From JAWKHR01 sp041394725 (GTDB lineage Bacteria > Acidobacteriota > Vicinamibacteria > Vicinamibacterales > SCN-69-37), in the NCBI GenBank assembly GCA_041394725.1, contig JAWKHR010000098.1, forward strand, positions 1 through 8,000: a stretch of 8,000 bases of DNA, given 5' to 3'. The notes beneath the pieces are model-generated. The model searched no databases. It saw only the letters and a program-made list of their open reading frames with translations, and was not told where the DNA came from. Both the position numbers and the translations under genes were made by a program. Below are positions 1 to 6,386 of the stretch, piece after piece (the stretch's first letter is position 1; the number at the start of each line of letters is the position of its first letter).

Positions 1-667
1 CGATCAGGCGCAGCAGGTCGTGGACGAGGTGCAGCAGGGTCACGCCGACGACGGTGCCGCCCGTGCCGAGGAGCACCAGCACGGGCCAGGCCGACGTCCA
101 GTTCGGCGACAGCGCGGCACCGAGTCCCAGCAGCGTGAGGTACATCGCCGCGCCGATCGCATAGACGCCAGCGAGCCCCGACGCGAGCACCACGGCGCGA
201 CCGGCGAAGTGCCGGGTTTCCGAGACGACGAAGCCGAGATCGACGCGGCGCGCCCGGCTCCACCGGACCGGCGCGCCGGGCGGAGCCCCCGGCTCGGGCC
301 GGGCGGCCTGCTCGCCCGCCGCGACGATCGACAGCGTGCCGGCCTTCACGACGAACATCAGCAGGCACCCGCCGAAGGCGACGAGGCCGACGCCCGCCAC
401 GAACCCCGCGAACGCCGCCGGTACCGTGCGCAGCGCGTCGAGCACCAGCGCCACGGTCTCGCGGAGGCCATCGGCGACCAGGTCCTGGATGTCGGCGCCG
501 AGGACGGCCGCCACCATGAAGGCGCCGCCCAGCACGGGCACGAGCAGCGCGAGCTTGTAGACGGACTCCACGGCGAACTCGGCCACGATCACCGGCCAGT
601 TGACCAGCGTGACGGCGGCGCCGCGGAAGAGCGCCGTTCGAAGCGGGAGCACGTCTGGGGCGGACAC
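1..667 (-). CDS. Uncharacterised multi-pass membrane protein, 3' part cut by window edge
   Basis: The minus strand is open from a GTG at 667-665 through the left edge, giving 222 codons with no stop. I do not recognise the family. The visible protein begins VSAPDVLPLR. Hydrophobic segments lie at about residues 36-57 (KLALLVPVLGGAFMVAAVLG), 83-107, 157-185 and 193-215. A hydrophilic Pro/Arg-rich loop at about 118-150 (EQAARPEPGAPPG, then RWSRARRVD) is probably cytoplasmic by the positive-inside rule. A short conserved-looking stretch before the first helix (NWPVIVAEFAVES, about 23-35) could be amphipathic. No catalytic motif is visible. The upstream codons stay open but offer no ATG, GTG or TTG back to the promoter; a second GTG at codon 6 is an alternative start. 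It is divergent from the histidine kinase and shares its 43-bp promoter region, so the two may be co-regulated. I am confident it is coding, because the hydrophobic pattern is coherent, but not of any function. Confidence 0.8.
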   Translation of the reverse strand, partial: MSAPDVLPLRTALFRGAAVTLVNWPVIVAEFAVESVYKLALLVPVLGGAFMVAAVLGADIQDLVADGLRETVALVLDALRTVPAAFAGFVAGVGLVAFGGCLLMFVVKAGTLSIVAAGEQAARPEPGAPPGAPVRWSRARRVDLGFVVSETRHFAGRAVVLASGLAGVYAIGAAMYLTLLGLGAALSPNWTSAWPVLVLLGTGGTVVGVTLLHLVHDLLRLI

Positions 668-677
668 GCGTGAACCG

Positions 678-697
678 CTCGCGGGCGGGGCCGCGAG
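678..697. repeat. Perfect 7-bp inverted repeat in divergent promoter region
   Basis: CTCGCGG (678-684) and CCGCGAG (691-697) form an exact inverted repeat around a 6-base spacer. The right arm abuts the kinase -10 hexamer (698-703) and overlaps the left gene's -10 (696-701). It therefore sits where a repressor could block both directions. In the left gene's predicted leader it could also form a hairpin. In DNA this GC-rich, a short palindrome may arise by chance, so an operator role is inference only. Confidence 0.4.
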
Positions 698-704
698 TAT
701 AACA
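696..704 (-). promoter_or_regulatory. Extended -10 promoter element for the left membrane-protein gene
   Basis: Read on the minus strand this is TGTTATACT: a TG dinucleotide one base upstream of TATACT, which matches five of six bases of the TATAAT -10 consensus. Transcription would begin near 689, about 22 bases before the GTG at 667. No convincing -35 hexamer is seen at 16-18 bp; GAGGAC lies at the 17-bp spacing. An extended -10 can work with a weak -35. The same nine bases recur in front of mutS. Confidence 0.55.
698..703 (+). promoter_or_regulatory. -10 element (TATAAC) for the histidine kinase, predicting a leaderless mRNA
   Basis: TATAAC matches five of six bases of the TATAAT consensus and overlaps the oppositely directed TATACT of the left gene. 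The last base of the hexamer is 703 and the kinase ATG is at 711. Normal -10 geometry puts the transcription start at about 710-711, so the transcript would begin at or within one base of the start codon. GGGG at 707-710 is too close to the ATG to act as a Shine-Dalgarno. There is no clear -35 and no TG extension on this strand. Confidence 0.5.
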
Positions 705-710
705 TCGGGG

Positions 711-3700
711 ATGGTGCCGTCCTCCGCCGCCACCCGGCTCGCGGTCCTCGCGCTCGCGCTCTCCGCCGGACTGGCGGCCGCCGGCTTCGCCTGGGAGTTC
801 GCACGCTTCGGCCGCGGGCCCGAGGCCACGGCGCAGCGCCTGCAGAGCGACGTGCGGCAGCGGATTGCCGTGCGCACGCGCCAGGTGGAGTGGCTGGCGA
901 GACGCGTCGCCTCGCAGGCGGATCTCGTCGCCGCGGCGGCAGCCGGCGCCGACCCGTCCCCGGAGCTCTTCGACCAGCTCATCGCGTTTGCCGGCCAGGC
1001 ACAGCCCGCGTACGCCGGCTCGATTTCCGCCACCGTCTACGTGCCGTCCGGACCGGCGGGCGAATACCGGGTGCTCGCGTGGAGCGACGGGCCGGCCGAG
1101 GTCGTCCCGAACGACCGGCTGGCCGAACCGCCGCGGCTGTTCGTCGCGCTCGGCACGCTTGGCCCCCGGCTGGTCTACCTCGAGCCGGTCGACGCCAACG
1201 GCCACCGCGTGGCCGTTGCGGCCGCCGAGATCGTGCTCTCGCCGCCCACGCGCGTGGGCGACGCGAGCGGCGCCTACCCGTTCCAGACCGCGTACGGCCC
1301 GGTCACGATCAGCCAGGTCTACCCCGGGACCACCGACGTCGCGCCGGCCCGGCCGCGCGCGTTCACGGTCACCGACGAATCCGGCGCGCCGCTGCTGGAC
1401 GTGCAGTTCGATCCGGAGCGGCTCGCGGCCAGCCGCCGGCAGTTCCGGCGTCGCGTCCTGGGCCTCGCGGCCGCGCCGCTCGTGCTCCTCCTGTTCCTGG
1501 CCGCCGTCCCGGCGCTGGATCGACGAATCGCCGCCCACGACCTGCGGAGGTTCGATGCGTGGTCGGTCGTCGCCGGCGTCCTCATCGTGGCCGGCGCGCT
1601 CTCGCTGACGGCCGTGATGCGGTACGCGGGCGCGCCGATCGGCGTGATCCCGATCACCACCGGCCTGGCAGCGCTGGCGCTCGCGTTCCTCTTTCCGGTG
1701 TCGTGGTGGTGGCGTGGCGACGTCCGGCACCAGTCACAGGCGCGGCCCGCCCGGTTCGTCCTCGAGCAACTCCTGGGCGGCCTCGCGACGCTCGTGGCCC
1801 TGGTGGCGGCCACCCGGCTCGTCGAGGCCGGCCTGCCGCCGACCGCGCTCGATCGCTGGCCCCCACCCGTCATTCCGACCGATGCCGGTGGCCTGCTGAC
1901 CGCGAGCGGCCTGCTGGTGGCAGAACTGGCGATCGGATGGACGGTCGCGGGCCTCCTCGGCTGGCTCGCCGGGCGCTGGCGAGTGACGTGGCGGCACCCG
2001 GCCACCGGCGCGGCGGCCGCGGGCCTGTGGGTCCTCCCGACCGCCGTCGCGCTGGCCGTGCCCGCGGTCTGGACGCCGCCCCCGGTGACGGCCGTGGTGG
2101 CGCCGCTCGTGGCGGCCGCGCTCTTCGCGATCTTCGCGGTCGCGTTCCGCCGGTATTACCGTCGCACCACGCCGGCCATGCGCCTGCTGCTGCTGTTCCT
2201 GGCGATGGTGCTGCCGCCGGCGACGCTGTTCCCCATGACGGCGCTCACGGCGGAGCGCCAGGCCCGCACGCTCATCGAGCGTGTCTATGCCCCGGCAACG
2301 GTCAACCACCCGGAGCGGCTCCAGGAACAGCTCGCGGAAGCCAACCGGGAGATCGACGCGCTGACGTCGCTGCCGGACCTGGTCGCCGCGAGCCGGCCGG
2401 CGGGCCAGGTCGTGCAGAGCAGCCTCGCCAACTACGTCTGGAACCAGACGATTCTCTCTCGCGCGCGCGTGACCTCCGAAGTCGAGCTGTTCGGCCCTGG
2501 CCCCGATCGCGCGCTCGTGAGCCGGTTCGGCCTGAACGTACCGGAGTACCAGAGCCCGGTCGGCGAGGGCTCGTGGACCGGCACGTCGTGCGGCTGGGAG
2601 GTCTACAGCGAGGTCAAGCGCTTCGGCGCGGACGACCGCCTGATGTGGCACGCGCAGCGCGGCCTGTGCCGCGACGGCCGGGTCCTCGGCGCGATCGTCG
2701 TGCACGTGGTCCCCGACTACCAGTCGCTGCCGTTCATCACCTCGGCCAATCCCTACCGGGAGGTCCTCGCCTCGTCGGACGAGACCGCGAACGTGCCGCG
2801 CTTCGAGGACCTCGAGGTCGTCATCTACGGCTGGGGCCGGACGCCCGTTTTCACGTCGGGCACGGCGGCCTGGTCCGTCTCCGACGCGCTCTTCTCCCGG
2901 CTCCGGAAGTCGCGGCAGCCCTTCTGGACGGAGCTCAACTCGGACGACACGCAGTACGAGGTCTACGTCGTCAACGACCGCTCGTTCGTCTACGCCTTCG
3001 GCTACCCGCACCCGACGCCGTTCGAGTACGCCACGCGCCTCGCGGAACTGGCCACGATGATGGCGGCGCTGTTCGTGCTGCTGCTCGTCAGCGCGACCCT
3101 CGTCTCGCCCCTGCGCGCGCGGCGCACGGCGCCGCTGCGCGTGCTGTACCACGAGGTGCGCACGAGCTTCTACCGGAAGCTGTACCTCTTCTTCGTGCTG
3201 GCGGCCATCGGCCCGGTCGTGCTGCTGGCGCTGACGTTCGGCGCCTACATGTCGGCGCGGCTCCAGGCCGACGTCGTCTCCGAGGCCGAGAGCATCGTCA
3301 CGGTGGCCCGCCGGGTGTACGAGGAGCTGGCCGCGGCCCAGCAGCATCCGGACCCCATGCAGGCGCCGCCGACCGACGACGTGATGGTCTGGATCCGGCA
3401 GGTGATCGACCAGGACGTGAACATCTACCGCGGCGCGGGGCTGCTCTCGACCTCGCAGCGCGACCTCTTCGACTCGGGCCTGCTGCCGACGCGCACGCCC
3501 GCCACGGTCTACCGCGCCATCGCCATCCAGCGCCTGCCGACCTATGTCGGCCGCGATCGCATCGGCGCCTTCCAGTACCTGGTGGCCGCCGCGCCGGTGC
3601 CCGCGGGCGGGCCCGACACGGTCCTGAGCGTGCCGCTGGCCCTCCGCCAGAGAGAGATCGAGCGCGAGCTCGACGAGCTGAACCGCGGCGTCCTCGTCGC

Positions 3701-4610
3701 CGCGGTCGTCGTCGTCCTGTTCGCCGCCGGGCTCGGCGCGTCGGTGGCGGGCCGCGTCTCCGATCCGGTCGCGCGCCTCACGCGCGCCACCCGGCAGATC
3801 GCCGCCGGCCGGTTCGACGTGCGGATCGAAGCCGACACCGCGGACGAGCTGCGACGACTCGTCGACGACTTCAACTCGATGACGCGCACCCTCGAGGCCC
3901 AGCGCGCGGAACTCGCCCGGACGAACCAGCTCAAGGCGTGGGCGGAGATGGCGCGCCAGGTCGCGCACGAGATCAAGAACCCGCTCACGCCGATCCAGCT
4001 CGCCGCCGAACACCTCGATCGCGTGCACGAGGACCAGCGGCGTCCGCTCGGCGCGGTCGCCGACCAGTGCCTCCAGACGATCTACCGGCAGGTGCGCCTG
4101 CTGCGGCAGATCGCGTCCGAGTTCTCGAACTTCGCGGGCACCCCCACGGTGCGGCTGGAGGCCGTCGCGCTCGCCGACCTCGTGCGCGAGGTCGTGGACC
4201 CGTATCGCAACAGCCCGCGCGTCTCCGTCCACGTCCACGTGTCGGCCGACCTGCCGCCGGTCCTGGCCGACCGCACGCTCCTGGCCCGCGCCGTGACCAA
4301 CCTGGTGGAGAACGCCGTGCAGGCCATGCCCGACGGGGGCCGGCTGCAGGTGCGCGCGGCCGCCGAGGGCGCCCGGGTCGTGCTCACCGTCGCCGACACC
4401 GGGGTCGGCATGGCGCCCGAGGCCGTGGAGCGCGCCTTCGAGCCCTACTTCTCCACCAAGACCGGCGGGTCCGGCCTCGGACTGCCCAACGCCCGGCGGA
4501 ACATCGAACTGCAGGGCGGCGAGGTCGAACTGGCCAGCACGCCGGGCCGGGGCACGACCGTGACGGTCAGGCTGGCGGTGGCGTCTCCGCCCGCTTCCGC
4601 AGCCGGCTGA
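711..4610 (+). CDS. Large multi-sensor NtrY-like histidine kinase (orphan)
   Basis: A membrane sensor kinase of 1299 residues with an intact catalytic core. The H-box is HEIKNPLTPIQLAAEHL, with phospho-acceptor His1086. The N-box is NLVENAVQ (Asn1201), G1 is DTGVGM (Asp1229) and G2 is GGSGLGL (1252-1258). HEIKNPLTP and the following LLRQIASEFSNFAGTP are typical of the NtrY group. A HAMP domain lies at about 1012-1068. About twelve membrane helices are visible: 10-30, 249-270, 284-304, 307-327, 351-372, 394-420, 432-456, 461-482, 490-512, 780-802, 824-848 and 994-1015. Arg/Lys-rich loops after helices 2, 4, 6, 8, 10 and 12 agree with a topology that puts regions 31-247, 514-779 and 849-993 outside and the kinase inside. 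No receiver domain is present. I start at ATG 711 rather than a TTG at 600, because the longer form would run antisense through the left gene and upstream of the -10. It ends inside the 3' end of pssA. The ligand and partner regulator are unknown. Confidence 0.95.
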   Translation: MVPSSAATRLAVLALALSAGLAAAGFAWEFARFGRGPEATAQRLQSDVRQRIAVRTRQVEWLARRVASQADLVAAAAAGADPSPELFDQLIAFAGQAQPAYAGSISATVYVPSGPAGEYRVLAWSDGPAEVVPNDRLAEPPRLFVALGTLGPRLVYLEPVDANGHRVAVAAAEIVLSPPTRVGDASGAYPFQTAYGPVTISQVYPGTTDVAPARPRAFTVTDESGAPLLDVQFDPERLAASRRQFRRRVLGLAAAPLVLLLFLAAVPALDRRIAAHDLRRFDAWSVVAGVLIVAGALSLTAVMRYAGAPIGVIPITTGLAALALAFLFPVSWWWRGDVRHQSQARPARFVLEQLLGGLATLVALVAATRLVEAGLPPTALDRWPPPVIPTDAGGLLTASGLLVAELAIGWTVAGLLGWLAGRWRVTWRHPATGAAAAGLWVLPTAVALAVPAVWTPPPVTAVVAPLVAAALFAIFAVAFRRYYRRTTPAMRLLLLFLAMVLPPATLFPMTALTAERQARTLIERVYAPATVNHPERLQEQLAEANREIDALTSLPDLVAASRPAGQVVQSSLANYVWNQTILSRARVTSEVELFGPGPDRALVSRFGLNVPEYQSPVGEGSWTGTSCGWEVYSEVKRFGADDRLMWHAQRGLCRDGRVLGAIVVHVVPDYQSLPFITSANPYREVLASSDETANVPRFEDLEVVIYGWGRTPVFTSGTAAWSVSDALFSRLRKSRQPFWTELNSDDTQYEVYVVNDRSFVYAFGYPHPTPFEYATRLAELATMMAALFVLLLVSATLVSPLRARRTAPLRVLYHEVRTSFYRKLYLFFVLAAIGPVVLLALTFGAYMSARLQADVVSEAESIVTVARRVYEELAAAQQHPDPMQAPPTDDVMVWIRQVIDQDVNIYRGAGLLSTSQRDLFDSGLLPTRTPATVYRAIAIQRLPTYVGRDRIGAFQYLVAAAPVPAGGPDTVLSVPLALRQREIERELDELNRGVLVAAVVVVLFAAGLGASVAGRVSDPVARLTRATRQIAAGRFDVRIEADTADELRRLVDDFNSMTRTLEAQRAELARTNQLKAWAEMARQVAHEIKNPLTPIQLAAEHLDRVHEDQRRPLGAVADQCLQTIYRQVRLLRQIASEFSNFAGTPTVRLEAVALADLVREVVDPYRNSPRVSVHVHVSADLPPVLADRTLLARAVTNLVENAVQAMPDGGRLQVRAAAEGARVVLTVADTGVGMAPEAVERAFEPYFSTKTGGSGLGLPNARRNIELQGGEVELASTPGRGTTVTVRLAVASPPASAAG
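4567..4610. other. 44-bp tail-to-tail overlap of the kinase gene and pssA
   Basis: The kinase stop (TGA, 4608-4610) lies 44 bp beyond the minus-strand stop of pssA (TGA, 4569-4567). Both reading frames therefore code through the same stretch: ...ASPPASAAG for the kinase and ...RAETPPPA for PssA. Both tails are low-complexity Ala/Pro, so the overlap costs little. There is no hairpin with a T-tract at the junction, so termination for each gene must occur inside the other or be Rho-dependent. Confidence 0.85.
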
Positions 4611-5337
4611 GGGCCAGGCCCACGAACGCCGAGAGCAGATAGCCGTAGGCGATGATCACGAGCGCGACGCGCGGTTCGGCCGCGATGAACGTGATGAGCG
4701 CGGCGAAGCCGAAGATGGGCAGGTACGAGTGCCCGTGCCCGAAGTTGATCGTCTTGAAGCTGCGGAACCGGATGTTGCTCACCATCAGCGCCGCGGGGAT
4801 GACGACGATGGCGACGGCCGCGATCGACTGCGGGAACCCGGTCAGCGGATACGGCCAGGCGTAGACGGTGGCCGCGGTGACGCCGGCGGCGGCCGGCGAC
4901 GGCATCCCGATGAAGTACCGCTTGTCGGTGTGCGCCGCCGACGACTGGATGTTGAAGCGGGCCAGGCGCATCGCCGCCGCGGTCACGAAGAGGAAACCGG
5001 CGGCCCAGCCGACGCGGCCCAGGTCGGACAGACCCCACGCGAACGCCAGAATCGCCGGCGCCAGGCCGAACGACACCACGTCGGCCAGCGAATCGAACTC
5101 GACGCCGAACGCGCTCGTCGAGTTCGTGAGCCGGGCGATCCGGCCGTCCAGGATGTCGAGCACCACCGCGAAGCCGATGAACGGCGCGGCCGTGGCGAGA
5201 TCGCCCCGCATCGCGTACACGACGCAGGCGTAGCCGCAGAACAGGTTGCCGACGGTCACGAGCGACGGCAGCAGGAAGATGCCGCGCCGGTAGCGCCGCC
5301 GGTCGCCGGCCGACCGTTCCTCGTCGAACGGCAGCAT
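4567..5337 (-). CDS. pssA: CDP-diacylglycerol--serine O-phosphatidyltransferase (phosphatidylserine synthase)
   Basis: A 256-residue integral membrane enzyme of the CDP-alcohol phosphatidyltransferase family. It joins CDP-diacylglycerol and L-serine to make phosphatidylserine and release CMP. The family signature D-x2-D-G-x2-A-R-x8-G-x3-D-x3-D is complete: Asp61, Asp64, Gly65, Ala68, Arg69, Gly78, Asp82 and Asp86, the last Asp being the proposed catalytic base. The N-terminus carries the FLLPSLVTVGNLFCG segment typical of type II PssA. Several hydrophobic helices follow, at about 48-60, 88-103, 111-122, 152-163, 171-186, 208-220 and 224-242. Length and motifs fit type II (Bacillus-like) PssA, not the unrelated soluble E. 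coli enzyme. The ATG shares its A with the psd stop (TGATG), and no strong Shine-Dalgarno precedes it, so translation is probably coupled to psd. Its product is the substrate of Psd, encoded just upstream. Confidence 0.96.
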   Translation of the reverse strand: MLPFDEERSAGDRRRYRRGIFLLPSLVTVGNLFCGYACVVYAMRGDLATAAPFIGFAVVLDILDGRIARLTNSTSAFGVEFDSLADVVSFGLAPAILAFAWGLSDLGRVGWAAGFLFVTAAAMRLARFNIQSSAAHTDKRYFIGMPSPAAAGVTAATVYAWPYPLTGFPQSIAAVAIVVIPAALMVSNIRFRSFKTINFGHGHSYLPIFGFAALITFIAAEPRVALVIIAYGYLLSAFVGLALSRLRKRAETPPPA

Positions 5338-5972
5338 CAGCGGGCCCCGGTCCGGCCGAGCCGGGCGATGAGGGTCTCCCCCGCCGTCACCCGAGCGCCG
5401 GTGGCCACCGTCAGCGTCGCGCTGGTCGGCACGAAGACGTCCATGCGGGACCCGAACTTCATCAGGCCGATTCTGGCACCCGGAGCCAGCGTCTGGCCAG
5501 GCGCCACCCGGCAGACCACCCGCCGCGCCAGCAGACCGACCACCTGCCGGGTGACGACGACCGTGCCTCCGGCGTCGATCCAGATCTCGGAGTGTTCGTT
5601 GCGGAACGCGTCGTGCCGGAAGGCCGCGCGGAACGTGCCGGGCACGAACGTCACCCGCGTCACCGTGCCGGCGACCGGTGTCCGGTTGATGTGGACGTCG
5701 AGGACGGACAGGAAGATCGTCACCTGCAGCCAGTCGCCGTCCGGCGCCTCGCCGGCCCGGGCCGGGCCCGCGTGCATCACGCGTCCATCGGCCGGCGCCA
5801 GCACGGCGCCCGGGTCGGCGGGCGGCGACCGCTCCGGGTCACGGAAGAAGAGGGCGATGCCGACGGGCAGGACCAGCAGCGCCACGGCGCCCATCGGGGC
5901 GAAGAACGCCACGACCGCGGCCGGAAGGCACGCGAACAGGATGAAAGGCACACCGGCCGGGTCGATACGCAC
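5337..5972 (-). CDS. psd: Phosphatidylserine decarboxylase proenzyme (short type)
   Basis: A 211-residue protein that decarboxylates phosphatidylserine to phosphatidylethanolamine. It is made as a proenzyme that cleaves itself, and its new N-terminal serine becomes the pyruvoyl cofactor. The cleavage site is visible as KFGSRMD, between Gly174 and Ser175, giving a beta chain of 174 residues and an alpha chain of 37. Other family residues are Asp62 (PADG) and His94 (DVHINR), which correspond to the Asp and His of the Asp-His-Ser triad in characterised enzymes. Two hydrophobic helices near residues 9-25 and 27-43 anchor it to the membrane, followed by FFRDPER. The length fits the short class found in Bacillus, rhizobia and many phyla. 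The start is GTG at 5972; MRIDPAGVPFI aligns with the usual N-terminus, and no other ATG, GTG or TTG lies upstream in frame. No clear Shine-Dalgarno is seen. It precedes pssA with a one-base overlap. Confidence 0.96.
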   Translation of the reverse strand: MRIDPAGVPFILFACLPAAVVAFFAPMGAVALLVLPVGIALFFRDPERSPPADPGAVLAPADGRVMHAGPARAGEAPDGDWLQVTIFLSVLDVHINRTPVAGTVTRVTFVPGTFRAAFRHDAFRNEHSEIWIDAGGTVVVTRQVVGLLARRVVCRVAPGQTLAPGARIGLMKFGSRMDVFVPTSATLTVATGARVTAGETLIARLGRTGAR

Positions 5973-6016
5973 GCGGAAACTGGGACGGAGGATGACGACC
6001 GGGCCGGAGCCGCGGG

Positions 6017-6032
6017 GGGCCGGCGCCGGCCC
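6017..6032. repeat. Perfect 16-bp palindrome between the DUF465 gene and psd
   Basis: GGGCCGGCGCCGGCCC is exactly self-complementary over 16 bases. It lies in the 74-base gap between the DUF465 stop (6047) and the psd start (5972). In the operon transcript it could fold into a 6-bp all-GC stem with a GCGC loop. No T-tract follows on the minus strand, so it is not a standard intrinsic terminator. It could be an mRNA processing or attenuation hairpin, a protein site, or a chance product of GC richness. The rest of the gap is GC-rich with nothing else recognisable. Confidence 0.45.
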
Positions 6033-6046
6033 GATCGTCTGGGGCG

Positions 6047-6313
6047 CTACTGTCCGGCCGACGTCGCCAGGCCGCCGAGGCCCGTGCGATGGCTGCGGAC
6101 GAGCGCCTCGATGCGATCCTTGATGGCGAGTTTCTTCTTCTTCAGGGAGGCTTCTTCGTACTGTTGTTGATCGGTCAGAAAGGAGAGGGTTGCCAGTTGG
6201 CGGATACGATCATCGAGGGCCTGGTGCTCGGTGACCAGCTGCCGGAACGGCTCGCTGACCTCGAGCAGTTGTGATTTCACCTCGTCACCGCGCGAGAGCT
6301 GAGCGTCTGCCAT
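6047..6313 (-). CDS. Small DUF465 / YdcH-like helical protein
   Basis: An 88-residue, charged, cysteine-free protein with no signal peptide or membrane helix. The core matches DUF465 (YdcH family): FRQLVTEHQALDDRIRQL at about 23-40, then SLKKKKLAIKDRIEALV at about 57-72. Between them is a loop where helices would pair into an antiparallel hairpin. The family's usual length is about 65-80 residues, so both ends here are slightly extended. Its function is not established. The start at ATG 6313 is well supported by AAGGAGG at 6320-6326 on the minus strand, six bases upstream, the best ribosome binding site in the window. It lies 74 bases before psd on the same strand and is probably the first gene of a DUF465-psd-pssA transcript. 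This arrangement alone does not prove a lipid-related role. Confidence 0.9.
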   Translation of the reverse strand: MADAQLSRGDEVKSQLLEVSEPFRQLVTEHQALDDRIRQLATLSFLTDQQQYEEASLKKKKLAIKDRIEALVRSHRTGLGGLATSAGQ

Positions 6314-6319
6314 GCCTCG

Positions 6320-6326
6320 CCTCCTT
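6320..6326 (-). promoter_or_regulatory. Shine-Dalgarno sequence of the DUF465 gene
   Basis: AAGGAGG on the minus strand lies six bases before the ATG at 6313. It is a near-perfect anti-16S match and fixes the start codon. It stands out because no other gene in the window has a comparable site. Confidence 0.9.
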
Positions 6327-6357
6327 TTTCATGGAAAAGTGACCCCTTCTGAGCGGC

Positions 6358-6386
6358 AACCTACCACACGTCCGTGAGGCCGGCAA
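6358..6386 (-). promoter_or_regulatory. Candidate promoter of the DUF465-psd-pssA operon
   Basis: On the minus strand TTGCCG (6386-6381; four of six bases of TTGACA) is separated by 17 bp from TAGGTT (6363-6358; three of six of TATAAT). A TG one base upstream of the -10 gives an extended -10. The predicted start near 6351 leaves a leader of about 38 bases containing the Shine-Dalgarno. The spacing is ideal but the -10 is weak, so this is a moderate-confidence call. Confidence 0.4.

Noticed and set aside
20..673. 217-codon plus-strand open frame at the left end
   Set aside because: It is antisense to a coherent membrane-protein frame on the minus strand and has shadow-like His/Arg/Glu/Gly-rich composition.
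600..710. TTG start at 600 extending the kinase by 37 residues
   Set aside because: It would run antisense through the start of the left gene and upstream of the -10 element; the added residues contain no hydrophobic or conserved feature, whereas ATG 711 is directly followed by the first membrane helix.
1734..4238. 834-codon minus-strand open frame antisense to the kinase
   Set aside because: The composition is Arg/His/Asp/Gly-rich low complexity with no recognisable motif; it is an antisense shadow of the kinase gene.
890..4642. 1250-codon open frame on the plus strand overlapping the kinase in another frame
   Set aside because: It is an Arg/Pro/Gly-rich frame of the kind produced by high GC at third positions. 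It has no domain or motif, while the overlapping frame encodes a complete kinase.
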